Positions 50,628 to 58,253 of a stretch of 64,000 nt of DNA are shown here, in pieces. This stretch comes from Amorphus sp040750475 (GTDB lineage Bacteria; Pseudomonadota; Alphaproteobacteria; Rhizobiales; Amorphaceae): NCBI RefSeq assembly GCF_040750475.1, contig NZ_JABJVY010000026.1, positions 1-64,000 on the forward strand, read 5' to 3'. Under the pieces are notes generated by a model. The model saw only the letters and a list, made by a program, of their open reading frames with translations, had not been told where the DNA came from and made no database searches. Position 1 is the stretch's first letter, and each line of letters starts with the position of its first letter. The translations under genes were made by a program, and so were the position numbers.

Positions 50628-52337
50628 CTACGCCATGCGGCGACGGCTGAGCGCCTTGACGCGCGCAGCGAGACTTTGCGCATCGCGGTCGGGTGCGCCA
50701 ATCGGATCGTTGCTCTCGCCCTTGAGCGGGGTGTCGTCGCCGTCGGCCAGCGCCTCACGGCGGATCTTGGCGGCCATTACCGCGATCTCGGAGGCCATAT
50801 CCTGGAGCCGCTCCCGCAGCACCGCCGTCTCCAGACGATCCATGTCGCCATGGCCATCGGCATAGCGGGCAAGCGCGGCATTCTCCGCCCTCAGACGTTC
50901 CAGCTCATGACGCAGATCGTCGCTCACCGGCCCGTCCGCCTGTGAGGAGGCGACCGTCACCGCCGTGGCAACGGGAGCGGTCGCGACCGGAGCCGGGGTA
51001 TCGGCGGTGGCCGCAGAGGCCGCCGCAGCGCGCGCCGCTTCGCCGGCCGTCTCCGCCTCCGCAACCGCCTTGCGGAGGCGCTCGATCTCGCTCTCCAAGC
51101 CCATCCGCCGGCTCTTTTCCTGAGCGAGCGCGTTGTTGGCGTCGGTGAGGCTGCGCCCCAGGCGGGCGATCTCTTCCCCGTCGGCGAGACGTTGCTCCGG
51201 CGCCTCGGCCGGTGCCGCCGACACGGCAGGTGCGGCGGGTGCGGCATGTTTGGCCTGCTCGGCCACGGCCTCGGCCTCCATCCGCCGGCTCTTTTCCTGC
51301 GCAAGGGCCGCGTTCGCATCGGCCAGGTTCGCGCGCAGCGCCGCCACCTCGTCGCCGCTGACGCGCGCAGACCTGAGGTCCGACAGCTCCTGCGACAAGA
51401 GATCGATGCGCGCCCGTGCGGACTCCGCCATCACCCGATCCTGGTCGCCGCGCGAAAGATGCTCGCGCAGACGGCGTTCGGCTTCCGCCCGGGCCTCGCC
51501 CGCCTCCTTGAGGCTTCCGGCCTGCTCGCTAAGACGGCGGGCGGCATCGGCACGCTCGGCTTCCGCCGTCTTGGCGCGATCCTCCGCGTCATGCAGCCGG
51601 TTCTCGGCGTCCGCCGCGGCCTTCTCACGCTCGGCGAGCTTGCGTTCCGCCTCGCCGCGTTGCGCTTTTTCCGCCGCCGCAGCCTCGTTTGCGCGGCTGA
51701 GGCTGGTGCGCAGGGCTTCGACTTCCTCGCCGCTAACCTGTGCGGCGCGCAGGTCGTCGAGCTGCTGGGTAAGGGCGGCAATCCGCGTGGCGGCGGTTCC
51801 GGCCTCCTCCTCGCGCCGTGCGAGCTGACCGCGCGCCTCCGTCAAGGCCGCCTGCACCTCGTTGAGCTGTGTGCGCAGCTCCTCCGCGGCCCGCTCGGCT
51901 TCCGCGATCCGATTCGCCTGGGCCGTGGCTTCGCGCTCGCGCTCGGACGCCCGGCTTTCCGCGGTCGACGCGCGGCTGCGCTCATCGGCCAGTTCCCGTT
52001 CCAGCCGCGCCTGCGCCGATTCCGCCTCCACCGCACGCTCCAGCGCCCGGTTCAAATCGAACTGCAGCTTGTTGTCGCGGGCGATCTCCAGCCGCGCCTT
52101 GGCGAGCTGCTCCTTGGTCTCTTCCAGGCGCTGCTCCATCGCCCGGAGTTCAACAGCATGTTCGGCACGGTAGACGTCGCGTTCGGCCCGCGCTTCCGCC
52201 TGCGCCAACGGCTTGGCGCGCTCGGCCTGCTGGCGCGCGCGCTTCGCCGCCCGTCGCCAGAACAGGGCGAACACCAACGCGAGGACAAACCCGGCGAGCG
52301 GGCCATAGGTCACAAGCAGCGACAGCCGATCGTCCAC
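50628..52337 (-). CDS. Membrane-anchored coiled-coil protein with internal repeats, unknown function
   Basis: From a GTG at 52337 with GGAGG five bases upstream, the product has 569 residues: a short N-terminus, one membrane helix (about 8-27: LVTYGPLAGFVLALVFALFW) and a long Ala/Glu/Arg coiled coil (about 30-380), then an Ala/Pro-rich linker and a C-terminal helix. A unit of about 30 residues recurs three times: VSGEEVEALR (about 201), VSGDEVAALR (about 326) and GEEIARLGRSL (about 386), the last two each followed by a DANxALAQEKSRRM segment. A 20-base exact DNA match between two units implies recent duplication. It resembles EzrA/Smc-like anchors in form only. Confidence 0.78.
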   Translation of the reverse strand: MDDRLSLLVTYGPLAGFVLALVFALFWRRAAKRARQQAERAKPLAQAEARAERDVYRAEHAVELRAMEQRLEETKEQLAKARLEIARDNKLQFDLNRALERAVEAESAQARLERELADERSRASTAESRASEREREATAQANRIAEAERAAEELRTQLNEVQAALTEARGQLARREEEAGTAATRIAALTQQLDDLRAAQVSGEEVEALRTSLSRANEAAAAEKAQRGEAERKLAEREKAAADAENRLHDAEDRAKTAEAERADAARRLSEQAGSLKEAGEARAEAERRLREHLSRGDQDRVMAESARARIDLLSQELSDLRSARVSGDEVAALRANLADANAALAQEKSRRMEAEAVAEQAKHAAPAAPAVSAAPAEAPEQRLADGEEIARLGRSLTDANNALAQEKSRRMGLESEIERLRKAVAEAETAGEAARAAAASAATADTPAPVATAPVATAVTVASSQADGPVSDDLRHELERLRAENAALARYADGHGDMDRLETAVLRERLQDMASEIAVMAAKIRREALADGDDTPLKGESNDPIGAPDRDAQSLAARVKALSRRRMA

Positions 52338-52515
52338 ATCATCCTCCGAACCGCTCGCGGACGGCAACGCCCCGCGCACCGCCGACACTCGGTCGACGAC
52401 CCGGACCACACATCCCGGTGCCCTCTCTTAACGCGAACAACAGGATCGGGCCACTTCACTGTTTTTCAGTGGTTGCAAGCTGAACGCCACCGGCACGCCA
52501 AGGTCAAATGGCCCC

Positions 52516-53205
52516 TCAAAACGGGTTCCAGGTGGGCTTCCGCGTGAACTTCAGATAGCCGAGATTGATCCCCAGCCGGGCGCCCACGCCGGAGCGAACC
52601 GGCAGAATATAGGTCGTGTCGGCGGCCAGCAGCGTCATTCCAAAGCCGCCGACCAGATAGGCGGAGCCATTGACGCCGACATAGCGCTGGAAAATCGCCT
52701 CGACCGACGGCAGATCATAGACCAGCGTCATCACCCGGGCGCCATCGCCACCGAAATCCCAACCAATCGACGGCCCCTGCCAATACACCTTGGTTTGACC
52801 GAGCCGGGTGTAGAGCGTGCCTTCGCCATAGCGCAGGCCACCCACCAGCGCACCGGACGCTTCCTCGCCCAGAATATAGGCGTTGGGCGCGCCATAGCTG
52901 GAGAACGCCTTCTCGATGATGGTGGCCAGCCCGCCGGACACTTCGCCGAAGAATTTATGGCCGGCCTGGGAGATCTCGTCGGGGCTATAGGTCTCGCCCC
53001 CCGGCTGGTAGGGGGTCGGCTCCGGCCCCGCGGCCGGCTCCAGGGACTGAGGAGCACCCGGCTGGGTCTGATAGGGAGCGGTCGACTGCGACGGCTGGAG
53101 AGATTGCTGCGCCTGGGCGGCGAGCGGGATCATCAGGGTAGCGACCAGGGCAAGAAGCGCCACGATCGGACGGACGGACGGGGAAGCAAACGACGGCGCG
53201 GTCAT
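52516..53205 (-). CDS. eipA: EipA family envelope protein (DUF1134)
   Basis: The 229-residue secreted protein has a signal peptide ending AAQAQ near residue 34, a Gln/Pro-rich linker and the DUF1134 domain (about 75-225): GHKFFGEVSGGLATIIEKAFSSYGAPNAYILGEEASGALVGGLRYGEG, YWQGPSIGWDFGGDGARVMTLVYDLPS and GSAYLVGGFGMTLL. EipA of Brucella is a periplasmic beta-barrel protein needed for envelope integrity and full virulence. The ATG at 53205 (MTAPSFAS) is chosen over 53223. It is divergent from chpT, with 121 bases between starts. Confidence 0.88.
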   Translation of the reverse strand: MTAPSFASPSVRPIVALLALVATLMIPLAAQAQQSLQPSQSTAPYQTQPGAPQSLEPAAGPEPTPYQPGGETYSPDEISQAGHKFFGEVSGGLATIIEKAFSSYGAPNAYILGEEASGALVGGLRYGEGTLYTRLGQTKVYWQGPSIGWDFGGDGARVMTLVYDLPSVEAIFQRYVGVNGSAYLVGGFGMTLLAADTTYILPVRSGVGARLGINLGYLKFTRKPTWNPF

Positions 53206-53326
53206 GTCTTCAGTCTCCGGCAAGCAGCATGGTTGGCAGGTCCAGCTTGCGCGTGTAACGCTCGCAGATCCGCGCGAATCGCTTCATCGTCCGCGACCTC
53301 CACCACACACAAGGGAATTCGATTTC

Positions 53327-53962
53327 GTGTCCAACGACGAGATCCTTGGCTCCGTCGACCTTGCGAGCCTTCTGGCGAGCCGGATTTGCCACGACGTGGT
53401 CGGTCCGGTTGGCGCGATCACCAACGGCCTGGAGCTTTTGGAGAGCGACGATTCGGAAGAAACGCGCGAGCTCGCCATGCAGCTCGTGGAGAAGAGCGCG
53501 CGCCAGGCCTCCGCGGCGCTGCAGCTCATGCGGCTGGCCTATGGCGCCGGCGGATCCGCCGGCTCGATGATCGACCTTGCCGACGCGACCAAGCTGCTCA
53601 CCCATCATTTCGAGCATGAGCGCGCGGACCTGGAGATCGAGCTGCCGATCGCGGTCGCTCCGCGATCCGCGGTCAAGGTCCTTTTGAACCTCGCCCTGTT
53701 CGCGGTCCGCGCGATCCCGCGCGGCGGCCTCATCCGGGTTGCGGCGGAGATGGACGGCGAACGCATGAAAATCCGTGTGGATGCGGAAGGGATCAACGCC
53801 CGGATTCCCGACACCACGGGTCTTCTGACGGGCGAGACCGATGAAGGACCGATCGATCCGCACTCGATCCAGCCCTATCTGACCCGGCTCCTGCTGCGGG
53901 AGGCGGACATGAAGGCGACTGCGGCACTCGATGGCGAGCGCTTCACGCTGACGGCGGCCTGA
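53327..53962 (+). CDS. chpT: Histidine phosphotransferase ChpT
   Basis: ChpT relays phosphate from CckA to CtrA and CpdR. The 211-residue product has the phosphoacceptor His22 in LASRICHDVVGPVGAITNGLELL, a two-helix DHp-like dimer region (to about 85), and an ATPase-like C-terminal domain without ATP-binding motifs (VKVLLNLALFAVRAIPRGG). The start is a GTG at 53327 with AAGGGA ten bases upstream; the frame open from 53204 encodes arginine/histidine-rich shadow sequence. It is convergent with ctrA (148 bases between stops). cpdR, encoded 41 kb away, is its other target. Confidence 0.92.
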   Translation: MSNDEILGSVDLASLLASRICHDVVGPVGAITNGLELLESDDSEETRELAMQLVEKSARQASAALQLMRLAYGAGGSAGSMIDLADATKLLTHHFEHERADLEIELPIAVAPRSAVKVLLNLALFAVRAIPRGGLIRVAAEMDGERMKIRVDAEGINARIPDTTGLLTGETDEGPIDPHSIQPYLTRLLLREADMKATAALDGERFTLTAA

Positions 53963-54110
53963 GGGCCGTCGGAACGGCGATTTCACGACCCGGTCGCTCG
54001 GATCGAAAGATCTGGTGCATAGAACGCGTTCGAATACGCCGGACCAGGACGGCGGCACACCGCCGGCCGAGACGCGAAGCGACCGGATTGCCCCGGAAAT
54101 ACCTGATGCC

Positions 54111-54818
54111 TCAGGCCGTTTCCTTGGCCACTTCCTCGTCGACGTCGAGCTCCCGAAGGACATAGCCGCGACCCCATACGGTCTCGATGTAGTTCTTGCC
54201 CCCGGTCGCTGCGGACAACTTCTTACGCAGCTTGCAGATGAACACGTCGATGATCTTGAGCTCCGGCTCGTCCATGCCGCCATAGAGATGGTTCAGGAAC
54301 ATCTCCTTGGTCAGCGTGGTGCCTTTGCGCAGGGAGAGGAGTTCCAGCATCTGGTACTCCTTACCCGTCAGGTGCACGCGCTGGCCGCCGACCTCCACCG
54401 TCTTGGTGTCGAGATTGACCGCAAGCTCGCCGGTACGAATGACCGACTGGGCGTGTCCCTTGGAGCGACGCACAATCGCATTGATGCGCGCGACGAGTTC
54501 GTCCTTGTGGAACGGCTTCGTCATATAGTCGTCGGCTCCGAAGCCGAGACCACGCACCTTGTCCTCGATATTGCCGAGGCCCGACAGGATCAGGATTGGT
54601 GTCCCGACCTTCGAGACACGCAACGTGCGCAAGACCTCATAACCCGACACATCCGGCAGATTCAGATCGAGAAGGATGATGTCGTAGTCATAGAGCTTTC
54701 CGAGATCGATGCCCTCCTCACCGAGATCGGTGATGTAGACATTGAACTTCTCGGAATTCAGCATCAGCTCGATGCTCTGCGCCGTGGCGCGGTCGTCCTC
54801 GATTAGCAAAACGCGCAT
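54111..54818 (-). CDS. ctrA: Cell-cycle master response regulator CtrA
   Basis: The 235-residue OmpR-family regulator controls replication, division, methylation and motility genes. The receiver has Asp8/Asp9, phosphoacceptor Asp51 in LLDLNLPD, and Lys in MTKPFHKDELVARI. The DNA-binding domain (about 130-225) carries VHLTGKEYQMLELLSLRKG and NHLYGGMDEPELKIIDVFICKLRKKL, hallmarks of CtrA. The C-terminus ends KETA, an Ala-terminated tail compatible with ClpXP recognition. The 446-base upstream region has GANTC sites and TTAA half-sites, the inputs expected for CcrM and CtrA control. fliJ is divergent. Confidence 0.97.
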   Translation of the reverse strand: MRVLLIEDDRATAQSIELMLNSEKFNVYITDLGEEGIDLGKLYDYDIILLDLNLPDVSGYEVLRTLRVSKVGTPILILSGLGNIEDKVRGLGFGADDYMTKPFHKDELVARINAIVRRSKGHAQSVIRTGELAVNLDTKTVEVGGQRVHLTGKEYQMLELLSLRKGTTLTKEMFLNHLYGGMDEPELKIIDVFICKLRKKLSAATGGKNYIETVWGRGYVLRELDVDEEVAKETA

Positions 54819-55281
54819 GCCAATCCCCTCGTGCCACCCGCCCGCACATCTGTGAATTTCGTCGCAGTCCGGGCTTTCGGTGCCAACGTGGTCCGTTCCC
54901 CGATTCGAGAGACTGACCCATATTGGTTAACAAATGCCGAAACCGGCCTGAAGGCCTGTACCGACGCTAATTCACGGTTCATTTTAACCCATTGCCAGAC
55001 AGGCATTTTTCCCGCCAGTCGATTGGGCCCGCCAGCGCCCGCGCAAGCGAGAATGGCAAACCGTTTTCTAAAATGTGTCCGGCCGCCTGCCCGCGTGGGC
55101 GTACGACCGACCCAGCCCGCATGGTGAACAAGAGCCGTAAACGAAGCGTTACCAGCTAAGATTCGCTTCATACCCATTTCCGAAAACCTAACGGCGAGCC
55201 CGGAATCACGGCATTTTCCGCCAACTCTTTGGAAACGATCTCTCGCTAGGGTCGGCTTCCGGTATGGGGAGTAAGGGCGTC
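54819..55281. promoter_or_regulatory. ctrA / fliJ divergent control region
   Basis: This 463-base interval has no gene. It contains three GANTC sites: GATTC at 54902-54906, GATTC at 55160-55164 and GAATC at 55203-55207, which CcrM would methylate. CtrA-type TTAAC half-sites occur at 54927-54931 (within GTTAAC) and 54984-54988, but no full TTAA-N7-TTAA was found by eye. In Caulobacter, methylation and CtrA autoregulation act at the ctrA promoters; the elements here fit that logic loosely. Confidence 0.5.
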
Positions 55282-55611
55282 ATGAAGCCGCGAGAAAGCT
55301 CAGTCAGAAACAAGGAGTTCGAAGTCCGGGAGCTGGAACGCCAGCTCGCGCAATCGGACGCGATGATCGCCGATTTCCGTCGGATCGCCGACGATCTCGA
55401 CAGCCAGATTGCGGCTGAAGAGAAGCGCACCGGCGTCTTCGAACCCACGCATTTCGCCTATTCCACGGCCGCGCGGGCGGCCCGGCAACGGCGCGACAAG
55501 CTGATGTCGTCGATTGCGGATCTGGAAGAACGCCGCGCCATCGCGGCGGAGAAGCTGGATCAGGCGCGCGAGGTCTATCACTCCATGGTGCATGCCATCG
55601 ACGCGGCCTAG
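55282..55611 (+). CDS. fliJ: Flagellar export protein FliJ (CtrA-linked)
   Basis: The 109-residue, almost wholly coiled-coil protein matches the FliJ that lies divergent to ctrA in Rhizobiales: MKPRESSVRNKEFEVRELERQLAQ, DDLDSQIAAEEKRTGVFEPTHFAYSTAARAARQRRDKL. FliJ is the soluble stalk-like chaperone of the flagellar type III export ATPase FliI. The ATG at 55282 with AAGGG five bases upstream is preferred over 55264. It is somewhat shorter than usual (about 110-145), and fliI, its normal partner, does not adjoin; a LysR gene follows instead. Confidence 0.8.
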   Translation: MKPRESSVRNKEFEVRELERQLAQSDAMIADFRRIADDLDSQIAAEEKRTGVFEPTHFAYSTAARAARQRRDKLMSSIADLEERRAIAAEKLDQAREVYHSMVHAIDAA

Positions 55612-55697
55612 TTTCGATCGCTTGAGCATGTCCGGATTTTCGGGACGGCACGCCGGTTCGCACGTCGCCTTCAAACGCCTCCGAGGACGCGCGGTCG

Positions 55698-56594
55698 TCA
55701 GGACAGATCCGCCTCGGCGAACACGTCGCTGATCCAATCGAGGAAGACCCGCAGACGCGGGGCGGTCTGTCGGTTCTGGGAGTAGAGCACGCTCAGGGGC
55801 GTAGGCGCGGGGCGGATCGCAGCCAGTACCTCGACCAGCCGTCCCTCGGCCAGGTCGGCGGCAAACCGATAGCGCGGGGCTTGCATGAGGCCATATCCCG
55901 CCCGGGCCAAGGCCACCACCGTATCGGAGTTGTTGCAGGTCACCCGGCTCGGTAGCCGGATCTCGCAGACCTTTTCCTCCACCCGGAATTCAAGCGGCAT
56001 CACGCTGCCGGTTCGCGACGAGACGAAGCCGACCATGAGATGGCCTGCAAGGTCATCGGGCGTATCGGGCACACCATACCGATCAAGATAGGCCGGGCTC
56101 GCCACCGTGATTTCCTGAATCGACGTCAGCCGTCTCGCGATGCCGGTGTCGCCGTCGAGTTCTCCGGCCCGGATGACGCAATCCACCCCCTCGCGCACAA
56201 GATCCACCAACCGGTCGCCCTGCCCGATATGGAGATCGATCTGGGGATAGCGCGCCAGAAAGTCCGGCAGGCGCGGCAGAATGAAGGTCTGGGTCAAGAG
56301 CGGGTGCGCATCGATGCGCAAGAGGCCGCGCGGTTCGGACTGGCGCAACGCCCCTTCCGCCTCTTCCAGGTCCGCCAGGATGGTCACGCAGCGGCGATAG
56401 AAGTCCGCGCCATCGAGCGTCGGCGCGACGTGGCGGGTGGTGCGCTCCAGAAGTCGGGCGCCGAGCTCGTCCTCCAAACGCCGGATTGCCTCCGTGGCGG
56501 TCGAGCGCGGCACGCCGAGATCGGCCGCGGCAGCCGTGAAGCTCGCCCGTTCCACAATTCGCACCAAAAGCCGCATCCGGTCGAAACGATCCAT
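55698..56594 (-). CDS. LysR family transcriptional regulator
   Basis: The 298-residue regulator begins MDRFDRMRLLVRIVERASFTAAAADLGVPRSTATEAIRRLEDELGARLLER, a winged helix-turn-helix of the CrgA/DsdC-like LysR group, followed by a substrate-binding domain (about 88-290, RGLLRIDAHPLLTQTFILPRLPDFLARYP). An ATG at 56630 would add 12 residues. It is divergent from the SDR gene at 56702, the classic arrangement in which a LysR protein controls its neighbour; a 7+7 palindrome lies between them at 56668-56694. Confidence 0.92.
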   Translation of the reverse strand: MDRFDRMRLLVRIVERASFTAAAADLGVPRSTATEAIRRLEDELGARLLERTTRHVAPTLDGADFYRRCVTILADLEEAEGALRQSEPRGLLRIDAHPLLTQTFILPRLPDFLARYPQIDLHIGQGDRLVDLVREGVDCVIRAGELDGDTGIARRLTSIQEITVASPAYLDRYGVPDTPDDLAGHLMVGFVSSRTGSVMPLEFRVEEKVCEIRLPSRVTCNNSDTVVALARAGYGLMQAPRYRFAADLAEGRLVEVLAAIRPAPTPLSVLYSQNRQTAPRLRVFLDWISDVFAEADLS

Positions 56595-56667
56595 GGGGGA
56601 TTGTTCGCCCGAACCGAATGATGATGACAAGCGGAAGATGATTATACGCCGGCCGCAGGTTCCTAAA

Positions 56668-56694
56668 TTCCCGGCAGCAAATCCCTACCGGGAA
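56668..56694. promoter_or_regulatory. Palindrome between LysR and SDR genes
   Basis: TTCCCGG (56668-56674) and CCGGGAA (56688-56694) are perfect inverted arms separated by 13 bases. The right arm runs into the GGGAAGGAG ribosome site of the SDR gene, so a hairpin here could hide that site in mRNA; alternatively it is a LysR operator. Confidence 0.5.
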
Positions 56695-56701
56695 GGAGCC
56701 A

Positions 56702-57445
56702 ATGATGACTGAGACCAAACCCCGCACCGCGATCGTAACCGGCGCCTCGAAAGGCATCGGGGCGGCCATTGCCACGCGGCTGGCCGCCGACGGCTTGAAC
56801 GTCGTCGTCAACTACGCGAGCGACCGCACCGGCGCCGAGGAGATCGCGGACGCCATCGCCGTCGCCAACGGCCACGCCATCGTGGCGCAAGCCGATGTCG
56901 GTGCCCCGGAAGGCGTTCCGACCCTCTTCGAGGCCGCCGAAGCCGCATTTGGGAGCGTCGACGTGCTGATCAACAATGCCGGCATGATGAAGCTCGCCCC
57001 GCTTGCCGACGTCGATGACGACACCTTCGATCAGCATCTGGCGGTCAATATCGGCGGCGTGTTTCGCGGCTTGCGCGAAGCGAGCCGGCGGCTCGCCGAC
57101 GGTGGTCGCATTGTCAGCTTTTCGTCCAGCGTCGTCGGCGCCTATCCGCCCACCTATGGCGTCTATGCGGCGACGAAAGCCGCGGTCGAGGCCATGACCC
57201 ATGTCCTCTCCAAGGAGGTCGCCAAGCGCGGCATCACCGTCAACGCCATCGCACCGGGTCCCGTCGAGACCAAGCTTTTCATGCAGGACAAGACCGAAGA
57301 GGAAATCGCCACGGCCACCGGGCGGATCCCGTTCGGCCGTCTCGGCCAACCCGACGAAATCGCCGGCGCCGTCTCCTGGCTGGTCGGAGCCGACGGTGGC
57401 TGGGTCAACGGCCAGGTCATCCGCGTGAACGGCGGCATGATCTGA
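56702..57445 (+). CDS. SDR family NAD(P)-dependent oxidoreductase
   Basis: A 247-residue classical short-chain reductase. The cofactor loop is TGASKGIGAA (about 13-22), the NAG motif is LINNAGMMKL (about 88-97), the catalytic Ser is in VSFSSSVVG, Tyr-x-x-x-Lys is in YAATKAA, and the end is GQVIRVNGGMI. The MNxxG-like LDVLINNAG form is typical of 3-oxoacyl-ACP reductase-like or glucose-dehydrogenase-like SDRs whose substrates are not predictable. A strong AAGGAG box precedes ATGATG at 56702. It is probably regulated by the divergent LysR protein. Confidence 0.92.
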   Translation: MMTETKPRTAIVTGASKGIGAAIATRLAADGLNVVVNYASDRTGAEEIADAIAVANGHAIVAQADVGAPEGVPTLFEAAEAAFGSVDVLINNAGMMKLAPLADVDDDTFDQHLAVNIGGVFRGLREASRRLADGGRIVSFSSSVVGAYPPTYGVYAATKAAVEAMTHVLSKEVAKRGITVNAIAPGPVETKLFMQDKTEEEIATATGRIPFGRLGQPDEIAGAVSWLVGADGGWVNGQVIRVNGGMI

Positions 57446-57456
57446 TCGGCCACGGT

Positions 57457-57492
57457 CTCCGCCGCTCCTTCACCCATACGCGAGCGGCGGAG
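57457..57492. terminator. Stem-loop after the SDR gene (no T-run)
   Basis: CTCCGCCGCTC (57457-57467) and GAGCGGCGGAG (57482-57492) form a perfect eleven-base stem with a 14-base loop, 12 bases after the SDR stop. There is no T-tract, so intrinsic termination is uncertain; it may protect the mRNA 3' end. Confidence 0.45.
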
Positions 57493-57689
57493 GCATGTCG
57501 GTCGCGCGGACGTATCTCTTCCGCCCGGTGCTGCTGCTCGAGCACGTCCAGACTGCATCGACCTGAACGAAACGGACTTGCTCAAGCTCTTGAATCCGGG
57601 CCCGTTTCTAGTCGCTCAGGTGGTTCCTCCTGAACGGAAAAGGTTCTAGCGTTCGCGACCCTCGTTCAATTCCTGCCGCGGACCGTGCA

Positions 57690-58169
57690 ATGACCGACAG
57701 CGAAATCAGCCTGCCCGCCCCGCTCCTTCGCCATCTGTGCGATTTCGACGTAACCCTGTCGCCGCCGCACGAGCTGGGCGACGGCGCCAAAGGTAAGCAT
57801 CGCATCATTCCGATTGTCGGGGGCGTGGTGCGCGGCGAGCGGCTCAATGGCCGGATCCTGCCGATCGGGGCGGACTGGCAGACGGTTCGCGGCGACGGCG
57901 TCGCCGAACTCGACGCCCGCTATGCCTTCGAAACCGACGAGGGCGCGATCGTGGAAGTACAGAATTTCGGGCTGCGCCATGGCCCTGCCGAGGTGCTGGC
58001 GGCGATCGCCCGTGGAGAGCCGGTGGACCCGGCGTGCTACTACATGCGCACCCATGCCCGTTTCGTGACCGCCGATCCGCGCACGGCGTGGCTCAACCGC
58101 GTGTTGGCGATCGGATCCGGCGCGCGGTTGAACTCCGCCGTTCGGCTGTCGCTCTACGAGATGCTGTAG
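57690..58169 (+). CDS. DUF3237 family protein
   Basis: The 159-residue product shows the DUF3237 landmarks: LCDFDVTLSPPHELGDGAKGKHRIIPIVGG near the N-terminus, GRILPIGADWQTVRGDGVAELDARYAFETDEGAIVEVQNFG (about 54-95) and YMRTHARFVTADPRTAWLNRVLAIGSG near the end. This beta-barrel family has no assigned reaction; it is often found near SDR or aromatic-degradation genes, as here behind an SDR. It is convergent with the BCCT transporter. Confidence 0.85.
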   Translation: MTDSEISLPAPLLRHLCDFDVTLSPPHELGDGAKGKHRIIPIVGGVVRGERLNGRILPIGADWQTVRGDGVAELDARYAFETDEGAIVEVQNFGLRHGPAEVLAAIARGEPVDPACYYMRTHARFVTADPRTAWLNRVLAIGSGARLNSAVRLSLYEML

Positions 58170-58253
58170 GACACGGGTCCGGACGGCCCGAACGACTTGA
58201 TCGAGGGCAAGCTGGCGGAGAGCGGGAGATGTCCCCCACTCTCCGAGTTTGCT

